Assembly (NCBI GenBank): GCA_023132105.1
Contig: JAGLYS010000173.1
Coordinates: 1-6,485, forward strand
Length of the DNA stretch: 6,485 nucleotides
Origin: Caldifarciminota bacterium
GTDB lineage: Bacteria > Hydrothermota > 32-111 > QNBC01
Direction: 5' to 3'
Shown: positions 1 to 6,158 of the stretch, one piece after another
Numbering within the stretch: position 1 is the first letter of the stretch
Layout: each line of letters begins with the position of its first letter
Translations under genes and position numbers: made by a program
The notes under the pieces: generated by a model
Database searches by the model: none
The model's input: the letters and a program-made list of their open reading frames with translations, nothing else
What the model was told of the DNA's origin: nothing

Positions 1-40
1 TGGTAAGGTTAAGAATACAAAGGTGATGCTTATAAAATAG
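1..40 (+). CDS. 3' end of an upstream gene, probably a secreted protein with a type IX sorting domain
   Basis: The reading frame starting at base 2 is open from the left edge and gives the 12 residues GKVKNTKVMLIK before a TAG stop at 38-40. The short basic and hydrophobic ending (K-V-M-L-I-K) closely resembles the ending of the large downstream protein (NKFIVIK). Both fit the last beta-strand of type-A C-terminal sorting domains, which direct export through the type IX secretion system. A strong hairpin terminator starts 38 bases after the stop, which supports this being a real gene end. Only 12 residues are visible, so the family assignment is inference from the terminal motif and nothing can be said about the rest of the protein. 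Confidence 0.6.
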   Translation, partial: GKVKNTKVMLIK

Positions 41-49
41 AATATACAT

Positions 50-77
50 TTGACATTTAACATTTTACTAATATAAT
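50..77 (+). promoter_or_regulatory. Consensus-like sigma70 promoter overlapping the terminator
   Basis: TTGACA at 50-55 and TATAAT at 72-77 are both perfect hexamers, separated by 16 bases. The predicted start of transcription (about 84) falls inside the left arm of the hairpin at 78-111, so RNA started here would lose part of that arm and escape full termination. The 10-mer ATTTGACATT is shared with the promoter at 376-404. No gene begins nearby; the first coding sequence downstream is at 494. It could be a second, distal promoter for that gene or a chance match in AT-rich DNA. Confidence 0.45.
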
Positions 78-114
78 AGAGAAGGGCAGATCATTGTATC
101 TGCCCTTCTCTTTG
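78..114 (+). terminator. Intrinsic terminator of the upstream gene
   Basis: AGAGAAGGGCAGAT (78-91) pairs perfectly with ATCTGCCCTTCTCT (98-111), giving a 14-bp stem with a 6-base loop (CATTGT). A short T-rich tail (TCTCTTTG) follows. It lies 38 bases after the stop codon of the upstream gene. The T-tract is short for a classical rho-independent terminator, but the stem is long and GC-rich in its middle. Confidence 0.8.
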
Positions 115-120
115 TAATCA

Positions 121-166
121 AAGCAATCTAAATTTACTCTTATGGGATTGCTTCACTTCGTTCGCA
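121..166. repeat. Degenerate GCAATC/GATTGC interspersed repeat remnant
   Basis: AAGCAATC (121-128) is the exact reverse complement of GATTGCTT (146-153), with 17 bases between. The right half continues as CACTTCGTTCGCAA (154-167). This resembles the widespread bacterial intergenic element whose core reads roughly GAGATTGCTTCGxxTTCGCTCGCAA with an inverted partner. The match to that element type is from memory and is partial. Confidence 0.45.
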
Positions 167-195
167 AGTATATTTTTATTTCCCCCTCCCTTCAA

Positions 196-218
196 TTCCC
201 TCCCACCTGTGGAGGGAA
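196..218. repeat. Pyrimidine/purine palindrome (TTCCCTCC / GGAGGGAA)
   Basis: TTCCCTCC (196-203) and GGAGGGAA (211-218) form an 8-bp perfect inverted repeat around CACCTGT. An alternative fold with one bulged C pairs CCAC with GTGG across a very short loop. There is no T-tract after it and no gene adjacent, so a terminator role is unlikely. It resembles short mobile palindromes found between genes in many genomes of the Bacteroidetes and FCB group. Confidence 0.5.
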
Positions 219-229
219 AGTTAAAAGAT

Positions 230-348
230 ATTTCTCTTTCGTGAAATTCGTGGTTATCTTCCTTTCCTCCCTCCCTTACGGCTGATGTCTGTCGTCTGTC
301 GTCTGATGTCTATTTCTCTTTATTCTTGAATTCGTGGTGGTTCTCTCC
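230..348. repeat. Two imperfect direct copies of an ATTCGTGG-containing unit
   Basis: The unit at 230-262 (ATTTCTCTTT, then TGAAATTCGTGGTT, then CTTCC) recurs at 312-348 (ATTTCTCTTT, then TTGAATTCGTGGTGGTT, then CTCTCC). The shared blocks are ATTTCTCTTT, ATTCGTGG and a trailing pyrimidine run, with small indels between them. The copies are about 82 bases apart and bracket the tandem 7-mers at 283-310, suggesting the region grew by duplication of a compound repeat. Confidence 0.55.
283..310. repeat. Four tandem 7-mers (TGATGTC, TGTCGTC x2, TGATGTC)
   Basis: Bases 283-289 read TGATGTC, 290-296 and 297-303 both read TGTCGTC, and 304-310 read TGATGTC again. The array is therefore a head-to-tail, symmetrically ordered set of four heptamers with two variants. 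It lies inside the gene-free spacer, so no coding frame is affected by changes in copy number. It may be slippage-prone. Confidence 0.75.
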
Positions 349-375
349 CCCGTTCTCGTTTATATATAAATATAT

Positions 376-404
376 TTGACATTATACGAGGAAATCTATA
401 TAAT
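376..404 (+). promoter_or_regulatory. Perfect-consensus sigma70 promoter for the large peptidase gene
   Basis: TTGACA (376-381) and TATAAT (399-404) match both consensus hexamers exactly with the optimal 17-base spacer. The predicted transcription start is near 411, giving a 5' leader of about 82 nt before the ATG at 494. The promoter is in the correct orientation, is preceded by very AT-rich DNA (359-375) and has no competing gene. The leader shows no riboswitch or obvious strong hairpin that I can recognise. Confidence 0.8.
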
Positions 405-439
405 AAAATCGTGAATTTTGAGCGAGGAAATAATAAAAT
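387..439. repeat. Direct repeat across the -10 box and early leader
   Basis: CGAGGAAA occurs at 387-394 and 423-430, and TAATAAAAT at 401-409 and 431-439. The second copy is the first copy without the six bases TCTATA. The first copy overlaps the -10 box and spacer, and the second lies just after the predicted transcription start. This is the arrangement expected of a local duplication, or possibly of a paired regulator-binding site. No regulator is identified. Confidence 0.45.
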
Positions 440-493
440 AGTTATAAGAAAGTTTTAAACGCAAATTGATAATAATCAAATAGGAGGTTTCGT

Positions 494-3400
494 ATGAAAA
501 AGTTTATTTTATATTTACTTATCATAACCATTCCGATTTTTATGTTTGGTTATGGTGCATCATGGAATCAGAATCTTGAGGATGTTATTGTTAATCCAAG
601 AATCAATATTGTACATGTGGATTCTACAAATGATAATACATTCTACAACTTCTTATCCTCAATTCCAATGACATATTTCCATGATGCCGGGAATGTCTAT
701 GCTTCTTATCTCACAACGGACAATACGGAAGACACTACGATTGGATATCTCCTTGATGACTGGGCTGATTATCTCGACAGTCACGGGAGTTTTGAAAGGC
801 ATGCAAACTATATCGGTAGTGTAGATCCTTCGATCATAAGTAGTATTAACTCTAAATTTAATATAACAGCTGGAGAAAACTATGATACGATTAAAGGAAC
901 ACCTGATGAGATATCCGTTAAAATTGCCAAGAAAGACTGGAGTAATTCAAGTTATATAGTAATAGCTCCCTATATTACACCGATCGATACAAATATCTTA
1001 GTATCAATCGCAAATGCAGCAGCTATAGCATCGATGCATAATGCTCCTGTTATATATACAATCCCCGATTCCCTGTCTGATGAAGCGAAAAACGCTATAG
1101 CTTCGTTAAATGCAGATAGTGCAATCATTGTAGATATAGGAAATAATTTAAGTAGCACGGTAAATACTCAACTTACAGGTATTGGTGTATCGAATATCAC
1201 AAGTCTCAATACAATTAATTTAATTGTAACTTATGTAAGAAATATTGCAGGAAGATCCAATCTCTGTGGAATAGTAAATAAAAACCAAATTTTACCGGCT
1301 GCACTTGAAGCAGCAAGATACAATGCATATGTTCTTTATCTTCCGAACAATATCCAAAAAGTTGCAAACGACTTAAAGAAAAAAATTCTGGCAGATAGGG
1401 ATTTACAATCATTTTACAAATTAACCGAATCGATTCCGAGAAAAGATTATATAACAAGGGATGAGAATCAAATTGCTACTAATTTTTATACCTGGTTAGA
1501 ATCGATCGGAGGAAACGATCCCAATTATTTAGAAACCGTAATTACATTCGAACCACAGGGAACCGGTAATGGCATACTTGAAACAACATTTGATAGAGCT
1601 ATTTCCGGAGATCCTTCGAATCTTACGAGAAAAGGTGCTATAACCGGTAGAATGCCTCTCAATTGGGAAAGAAATATCGCACTTGCGAATAGAACTATAA
1701 TGTATAGATCGATTATATTTGCCAATCCCAGACCAACCCACATAACCGAAACAATGAATGCATATGAAGTGCAACATGCTGTAGATCAGGGATCACCGAT
1801 ACCTGATTCTTGGGGAACAAACCATATTATAAATGAAATATTCGGTTGGCCCTCTGCAGGTTGGACAACGGCAAATGGGAATTTCCCATGGGATGATATT
1901 CACTCGAACCCTCCAATCCTCTCCCCGATATTACCTCCGGGACTAGGTGATGGAGCAGGATATGACTGTGGACAGTTTGCATCATTCTTAAAGAAAAGTT
2001 ATGATGTCGTATTTCATAGCGGAGCAAATACAGGTTCAGGACAGCACCCTTCCCAACCCACGGTTGATAATATCGGTTTCATACAGGATGTAAATGACGG
2101 TTCTGCTTTTCTATATTTCAGTTGTCATGGTGGCGGTACATCTATAGCTATAAGAGATATCGACAATGGTGTTGCTCAGGATGCAACAGGGGAAGCATGG
2201 GGGGCAGATTACTGGCCTGATGATGACGGTAGAACATATGACGGTTCGGCAGGAGGGAGTTATACTCAATCCGATCTGAACAATGACCTTACAAATGCAC
2301 ATTCTATGATGATTGCATATAATGCATGTGGAATGGCAAATGGATATATGAATGAAGTTCTACTTGTTCATGGTGGAACAATGTCAATAGGGAGTTATAC
2401 AGGTGTTTCATTTACAGGTTCAGGTTGGTGGTGGAATATTTGGGTTCATCTTGTTACAAATGAAGGTTATACGGTAGGTGAAGCTGCTATGTATGCAACC
2501 GCCCGTGTAGCAAATCTATATGTCCCTGCGGATGCTTCCGATGGCTCTTTACAATATGTAGTATATGGAGATCCGAATATACCATTTGTTCAGACAGATT
2601 GGACAAATCCGAATCCGGCACCTATCAAAGAAGATTATAATGGTCATATACCTGATAAGCCCGCTAATATTACTACGGGAACAACCGTTCCGGATTCGAT
2701 TCAGGTTCTGATTAATACTTCTGTAACCGTAACGATGCAGGATTCTTTTGGTAATCCACTCGATACCGCATTTGTTACAATAAGTAGTTATGGTGTTAAT
2801 TTAAGTGATTCGACAAACACTTCGGGACAAGCCATATTTTCGATTACAGCTCCATACGGAGAACTTTTAAAGGTTACGGGAACATGTCATAATTTTGCCA
2901 CATATATCGATACAATTACTGTAACGGATGCCGGCAATCTTACAGGCATAAATATTACTGCATCCTGCCCGTCTGTCGGATTAACGGATACTCTTGCTGT
3001 CGGACTTGCCGGAACAATATCCACAACAGTAAATGAAGCAAATTATAATGTAAAATTATTGGGATGTGGTATCGATACGACATTCACTGTTACGGGTAAT
3101 ACAGGCAATATTGATATTACACCCGTATCAACCGGTAATATAGAAGTCATTCTTTTAAAGAGTGGTTATAATATTTATAAAGAACTTATACCTGTTGTAG
3201 AAGCTTACGGAACACTTTCAGGTATAATAACCGATACACTTGCTAACACAATTCCGGGTGTTTCGATAAAAGGTTATCCGTATGGCAGTGATACATCTAT
3301 TACATCAACAACATTCGATGTATTGTCCGATACGAGCGGATACTATAGTGTACCCGATTCTATACTTTGTGGTAAATATGATATATATCTTATGAAATTT

Positions 3401-5404
3401 GGATATATAAGCAAGCATGATACGACAACTATTCTTTATGGAGTAAATGTTCTCGATATTCAAATGGAACATGCTCCATCAGGTATTCTTTACGGTATTG
3501 TAACGGATACATTAGGAACACCACTTAATGCCGATATTTCCATATATAGAAGTGATGATTTATCTTTATATACACAAATAACATCCGATTCTGCTTTAGG
3601 TGGTGTATATAGTGTTACACTTCCCTATTTTGATTACCAAATCAGGGTTAAAGCTCCTCACTACAAATTACAAACCCAAGATACTACAATTTCAAGTGAC
3701 AGTTTGAATATCGATTTTCAACTTGTTCTTCAAAGCGGTTTTCTTGTAATTAAGGATGGAGGAACAAAAGCTTATGATAACAAATGGTTTGGTAAAGAAC
3801 TTAAGAGAATCGATATAAGGGTTGCACATTCAAAATCAGCCGATTCCATTGCTTCATATTTAACTAATATGGGTTATGATATTGTTTCGGAGGATGCTTC
3901 GATAACCGATCCTGCAACATGGGAAGATTACGAAATTGTTATTTGGAGCGCAGGTAATAATACATCACCACTTTCCAATGCAACATGGAGACAAAATTTA
4001 ATCGATTATGTTACATCTGGAGGGAAATTGATTATTGAAGGCGGAGAAGTAGCTTATGATATGATAAATTCAATAGAAGATAGTGCTTTTTATAATAATG
4101 TATTACATGCAAATGATTGGGATGCTGATAATGCAGGCAATCTAACAATTGCAGGTGGTATGGAAACATTACCTCTGGTAACTACACCAAACAGTTTACC
4201 TGCCGGTATTAATATAACATACAGTAGTTATGGTGATGAAGATGCTGCAAAACCAACATCCAATGCTTCGATTGTCTACTACCCCGGTACATATACGGCA
4301 GATGGCGGTATTATTATTTATGATAACACACCGGATCCTGCAAGCTGCCAGATAATCGATTATTTATTTAATCTCACTGCAATATCCGATCAAAACATAG
4401 CAAAACAACTCTTGCAGAATTCAGTTGAATATTTAACCGCTGAGGAATCCACACCTACGGCATCAATAAGCGGAACAATATCCTGCTCCGATGCAGGTGA
4501 CCCTCTCGGTGCTATAATCACTATTTCAGCAGGTGGATTCGAAGATACCGATACGGTCGGGAGTAGTGGTAATTATACATTCGGTTCACTTTATGCAGCA
4601 ACATATGGTTTTGCAGTTTCTAAAGATAATTATTGTACGATTGATACTTCTATCGCATTAAGTGAAGGGCAAATTTTAACCGATGTCGATTTTGTATTAG
4701 TTCCATCGATTGAAACAACATTTGTTTCCGAAGATACACCTATTGACATACCCGATAACAATTCAACAGGTATATGGAGTATAATCAATGTAGGTGACAA
4801 TAGAATAATTACTGATATAAGAGTATATGTTAATATTACACATACATATATAGGAGATTTAACGGCAATGGTAATGGCTCCGGGTGGTGATAGCGTAGTA
4901 CTCCATAATCGTACAGGCAGTTCTTCAGACGACATTATCGGATGGTATCCAACGGAGCTTACTGTTGATGGTCCTGGTGCTTTAACGGATTTCTTGGATC
5001 AAGATGCTATCGGTGATTGGAAACTTCATATTGCCGATCATGTAGGTGGTGATGCAGGAACACTGAACGAATGGCAACTCTGTATTCAATCACCTCAGGG
5101 AATTGCTAAGATTTTCAAAACATCTGCTCCTACGAAATTTGATATACGATTAGCATATATGAACGATAAGAAAAATAGAATGTCCGTTGAATTTGCAATA
5201 CCCGAACATATGTCAGGGAAGGATCTAAAAGCTTCAATAATAGATGTATCCGGTAGAGTTGTGCAAAATATTGATTTCGGTAAAATGCATTCGGGATATG
5301 TAAAAAGAACAATAGATGTTTCCGGTCTTAAAAACGGTGTTTTCTTTATTATGGTAAACATAGACAAAAAAGCTGTTTCCAATAAATTTATTGTTATAAA
5401 ATAA
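494..5404 (+). CDS. Secreted multidomain C25 (gingipain-type) cysteine peptidase with type IX sorting domain
   Basis: This 1636-residue protein is probably exported to the cell surface or medium, where it would cut proteins with a Cys/His catalytic pair. Domains in order are as follows. Residues 1 to about 22 are a signal peptide (KK, then a long hydrophobic core ending GYGA). About 150-245 resemble cell-wall-binding repeat 2. About 330-700 are a peptidase C25 domain with probable catalytic His545 (in FSCHGGG) and Cys612 (in YNACGM), closing with the family's YGDPNIPF motif near 691-698. About 720-905 are two Ig-like domains. About 906-995 and 997-1081 are carboxypeptidase-regulatory-like domains. 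About 1083-1315 are a glutamine-amidotransferase-like fold. About 1323-1406 are a third regulatory-like domain. About 1408-1531 are a proprotein-convertase P domain. About 1546-1636 are a type-A sorting domain (DVSGR near 1584-1588, ending NKFIVIK). The start is supported by AGGAGGT at 482-488, and tandem TAA stops end it. The substrate is unknown. Domain borders are estimated by eye; the C25 and sorting-domain calls are the firmest. Confidence 0.88.
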   Translation: MKKFILYLLIITIPIFMFGYGASWNQNLEDVIVNPRINIVHVDSTNDNTFYNFLSSIPMTYFHDAGNVYASYLTTDNTEDTTIGYLLDDWADYLDSHGSFERHANYIGSVDPSIISSINSKFNITAGENYDTIKGTPDEISVKIAKKDWSNSSYIVIAPYITPIDTNILVSIANAAAIASMHNAPVIYTIPDSLSDEAKNAIASLNADSAIIVDIGNNLSSTVNTQLTGIGVSNITSLNTINLIVTYVRNIAGRSNLCGIVNKNQILPAALEAARYNAYVLYLPNNIQKVANDLKKKILADRDLQSFYKLTESIPRKDYITRDENQIATNFYTWLESIGGNDPNYLETVITFEPQGTGNGILETTFDRAISGDPSNLTRKGAITGRMPLNWERNIALANRTIMYRSIIFANPRPTHITETMNAYEVQHAVDQGSPIPDSWGTNHIINEIFGWPSAGWTTANGNFPWDDIHSNPPILSPILPPGLGDGAGYDCGQFASFLKKSYDVVFHSGANTGSGQHPSQPTVDNIGFIQDVNDGSAFLYFSCHGGGTSIAIRDIDNGVAQDATGEAWGADYWPDDDGRTYDGSAGGSYTQSDLNNDLTNAHSMMIAYNACGMANGYMNEVLLVHGGTMSIGSYTGVSFTGSGWWWNIWVHLVTNEGYTVGEAAMYATARVANLYVPADASDGSLQYVVYGDPNIPFVQTDWTNPNPAPIKEDYNGHIPDKPANITTGTTVPDSIQVLINTSVTVTMQDSFGNPLDTAFVTISSYGVNLSDSTNTSGQAIFSITAPYGELLKVTGTCHNFATYIDTITVTDAGNLTGINITASCPSVGLTDTLAVGLAGTISTTVNEANYNVKLLGCGIDTTFTVTGNTGNIDITPVSTGNIEVILLKSGYNIYKELIPVVEAYGTLSGIITDTLANTIPGVSIKGYPYGSDTSITSTTFDVLSDTSGYYSVPDSILCGKYDIYLMKFGYISKHDTTTILYGVNVLDIQMEHAPSGILYGIVTDTLGTPLNADISIYRSDDLSLYTQITSDSALGGVYSVTLPYFDYQIRVKAPHYKLQTQDTTISSDSLNIDFQLVLQSGFLVIKDGGTKAYDNKWFGKELKRIDIRVAHSKSADSIASYLTNMGYDIVSEDASITDPATWEDYEIVIWSAGNNTSPLSNATWRQNLIDYVTSGGKLIIEGGEVAYDMINSIEDSAFYNNVLHANDWDADNAGNLTIAGGMETLPLVTTPNSLPAGINITYSSYGDEDAAKPTSNASIVYYPGTYTADGGIIIYDNTPDPASCQIIDYLFNLTAISDQNIAKQLLQNSVEYLTAEESTPTASISGTISCSDAGDPLGAIITISAGGFEDTDTVGSSGNYTFGSLYAATYGFAVSKDNYCTIDTSIALSEGQILTDVDFVLVPSIETTFVSEDTPIDIPDNNSTGIWSIINVGDNRIITDIRVYVNITHTYIGDLTAMVMAPGGDSVVLHNRTGSSSDDIIGWYPTELTVDGPGALTDFLDQDAIGDWKLHIADHVGGDAGTLNEWQLCIQSPQGIAKIFKTSAPTKFDIRLAYMNDKKNRMSVEFAIPEHMSGKDLKASIIDVSGRVVQNIDFGKMHSGYVKRTIDVSGLKNGVFFIMVNIDKKAVSNKFIVIK

Positions 5405-5425
5405 TAAAAAACCATCGGTATAAAT

Positions 5426-5462
5426 ATAGGGGCGATTTTAAAAATCGCCCCTATTCTTTTTT
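5426..5462 (+). terminator. Strong intrinsic terminator between convergent genes
   Basis: ATAGGGGCGATTTT (5426-5439) pairs with AAAATCGCCCCTAT (5441-5454), a perfect 14-bp arm pair with a GGGGCG core; the inner A/T pairs probably open to form the loop. TCTTTTTT follows at 5455-5462. It starts 22 bases after the peptidase stop codon. The minus-strand operon ends at 5484 and reads into the same hairpin from the other side, where the following sequence is only moderately T-rich, so it may work as a weaker terminator in that direction too. Confidence 0.9.
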
Positions 5463-5483
5463 GGAAAATGTGATTATAAAAGT

Positions 5484-5849
5484 CTACTTCTTCTTCGTGC
5501 TTAATTCCTTTAATCGTTCATTAATCGCATCCATTTCCTTTTTAAGCATATTCATCTCATTCTCCAGATAAGTTTTCTCATCTTCTTCTGTTACCGGATT
5601 TTGGGGTTGTGCAGGATAGTCATAAGAAGGATAATCGAAACCGGGTTCTCTGGCTCCAAACCATCTGCCTATACCCCTACCAAACCACCTTCCAAAACCT
5701 CTACCAAAACCCCTTCCTCTGCCAAAACCTCTTCCTCTACCATATCCGCCACTGGCATAACCGGGTTGGTTATATCCGCTACAGTAGCCCATTCCCCTTC
5801 CTGTTCTTGGACCGAATCCTTCGGGTCCTGTTCTGTCTCCATATGGCAT
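5484..5849 (-). CDS. DUF5320-family small Gly/Arg-rich protein
   Basis: This 121-residue protein opens with the family signature (MPYGDRTGPEGFGPRTGRG, then GYCSG with the single Cys23). Residues about 31-66 are low complexity, built from RGRGFG, GRWFG and GRGIG units. A Pro/Tyr-rich linker (68-86) follows, and then a charged heptad-like helix (about 88-119) likely to form a coiled coil. There is no signal peptide, so it is probably cytoplasmic. The start is chosen because GGAGG (5856-5860) lies 6 bases upstream; an ATG at 5854 is too close to it and is in another frame. It sits 18 bases after the DUF59 gene in an apparent operon. Proteins of this family are recurrent neighbours of Fe-S/NifX-type and MinD-type genes in anaerobes, but their function is not established. 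A scaffold or metal-binding role is only inference. Confidence 0.85.
   Translation of the reverse strand: MPYGDRTGPEGFGPRTGRGMGYCSGYNQPGYASGGYGRGRGFGRGRGFGRGFGRWFGRGIGRWFGAREPGFDYPSYDYPAQPQNPVTEEDEKTYLENEMNMLKKEMDAINERLKELSTKKK
5704..5739 (-). repeat. Tandem 18-bp repeat encoding RGRGFG twice
   Basis: CCAAAACCCCTTCCTCTG (5704-5721) and CCAAAACCTCTTCCTCTA (5722-5739) are adjacent copies with two mismatches. On the coding (minus) strand each gives one Arg/Gly/Phe hexapeptide of the DUF5320 protein. Shorter degenerate copies continue on the low-coordinate side, encoding GRGFGRWFG and GRGIGRWFG. Being a multiple of three, copy-number change would keep the reading frame. Confidence 0.75.
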
Positions 5850-5867
5850 ATCATACCTCCTTTTAAA

Positions 5868-6158
5868 TTATTTCATTTTATTTAAAATTTTATTAGCTTC
5901 TTCGGCATGTATAAAATCTGTCACTTTAATGTTGATTTTACCGACATTGTCAATTTCCATTAGTTTTGTTTTAATCATTATAGCAAGTTGAATACCAATC
6001 GGGCAGTGTTTTACAGTTGGTTTGAATTTCAATTCGATATCCCTTTTGTCTTCATCGATTTCAATATCATAGAGCAAATGTAAATCCCAGATATTTTTTC
6101 TTACACCGGGATCTATAATGTTTTTTAACTTACCAATCACTTCACTTCTCAGGCTCAT
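5868..6158 (-). CDS. DUF59 / MIP18-family iron-sulfur cluster assembly protein
   Basis: This 96-residue protein has the size and pattern of the DUF59 (SufT/PaaD/MIP18-like) family, whose members help mature or deliver iron-sulfur clusters in the cytoplasm. Visible signature elements are an N-terminal helix leading to DPGV (16-19), an I-x-D-L-x-L-L strand start (23-29), and the T-V-K-H-C-P core with Cys52, the conserved reactive cysteine of the family. A helix (54-69) and the strand INIKVTDF then follow. The usual ending aromatic segment is replaced by a short basic helix. The start is supported by GAGG at 6165-6168, 6 bases upstream. Its first 17 bases overlap the end of the upstream ATPase gene, implying translational coupling. 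A partner role with that ATPase is inferred from the context; which target proteins it serves cannot be told. Confidence 0.85.
   Translation of the reverse strand: MSLRSEVIGKLKNIIDPGVRKNIWDLHLLYDIEIDEDKRDIELKFKPTVKHCPIGIQLAIMIKTKLMEIDNVGKINIKVTDFIHAEEANKILNKMK

Larger units (their letters stand above)
119..375. other. Gene-free spacer made of degenerate short repeats
   Basis: No convincing coding sequence or RNA gene is visible on either strand. The stretch alternates pyrimidine-rich tracts (about 180-204, 261-278 and 341-352) with short palindromes and direct repeats that are listed separately. Base composition shifts noticeably from the flanking AT-rich DNA to C/T-rich on the plus strand. 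The overall look is of an accumulation of interspersed repeat remnants between a terminator and a promoter. Confidence 0.6.

Noticed and set aside
196..218. The CCTCC/GGAGG palindrome as a terminator
   Set aside because: No T-tract follows on either side and no gene ends nearby; the terminator of the upstream gene is already at 78-114.
283..348. CRISPR array made of the heptamers and ATTCGTGG copies
   Set aside because: Units are too short and imperfect, with no regular spacers and no cas genes in view.
411..493. Riboswitch in the leader of the peptidase gene
   Set aside because: The leader is about 82 nt, very AT-rich and without recognisable conserved aptamer elements or a terminator/antiterminator pair.
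4630..4935. Open frame of about 100 codons on the minus strand inside the peptidase gene
   Set aside because: It lies wholly within the P-domain and regulatory-domain coding region, has low-complexity Ser/Thr/Ile-rich content and no ribosome-binding site or family resemblance; it is a shadow of the real gene.
5095..5415. Minus-strand open frame of 106 codons opposite the sorting domain
   Set aside because: It overlaps the C-terminal domain, which is clearly coding on the plus strand, and shows no recognisable motif or ribosome-binding site.
5669..5854. Alternative ATG at 5854 on the minus strand, 5 bases before the DUF5320 start
   Set aside because: It is only 1 base from the GGAGG motif and opens a different frame with no family signature; the ATG at 5849 has a 6-base spacing and the MPxGDxTGP start.
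5601..5885. Plus-strand open frames of 85-94 codons opposite the DUF5320 gene
   Set aside because: Their Ser/Thr/Pro-rich or Gln/Leu/Phe-rich sequence is the mirror of the Gly/Arg repeat on the minus strand, where the DUF5320 signature and a good ribosome-binding site are found.
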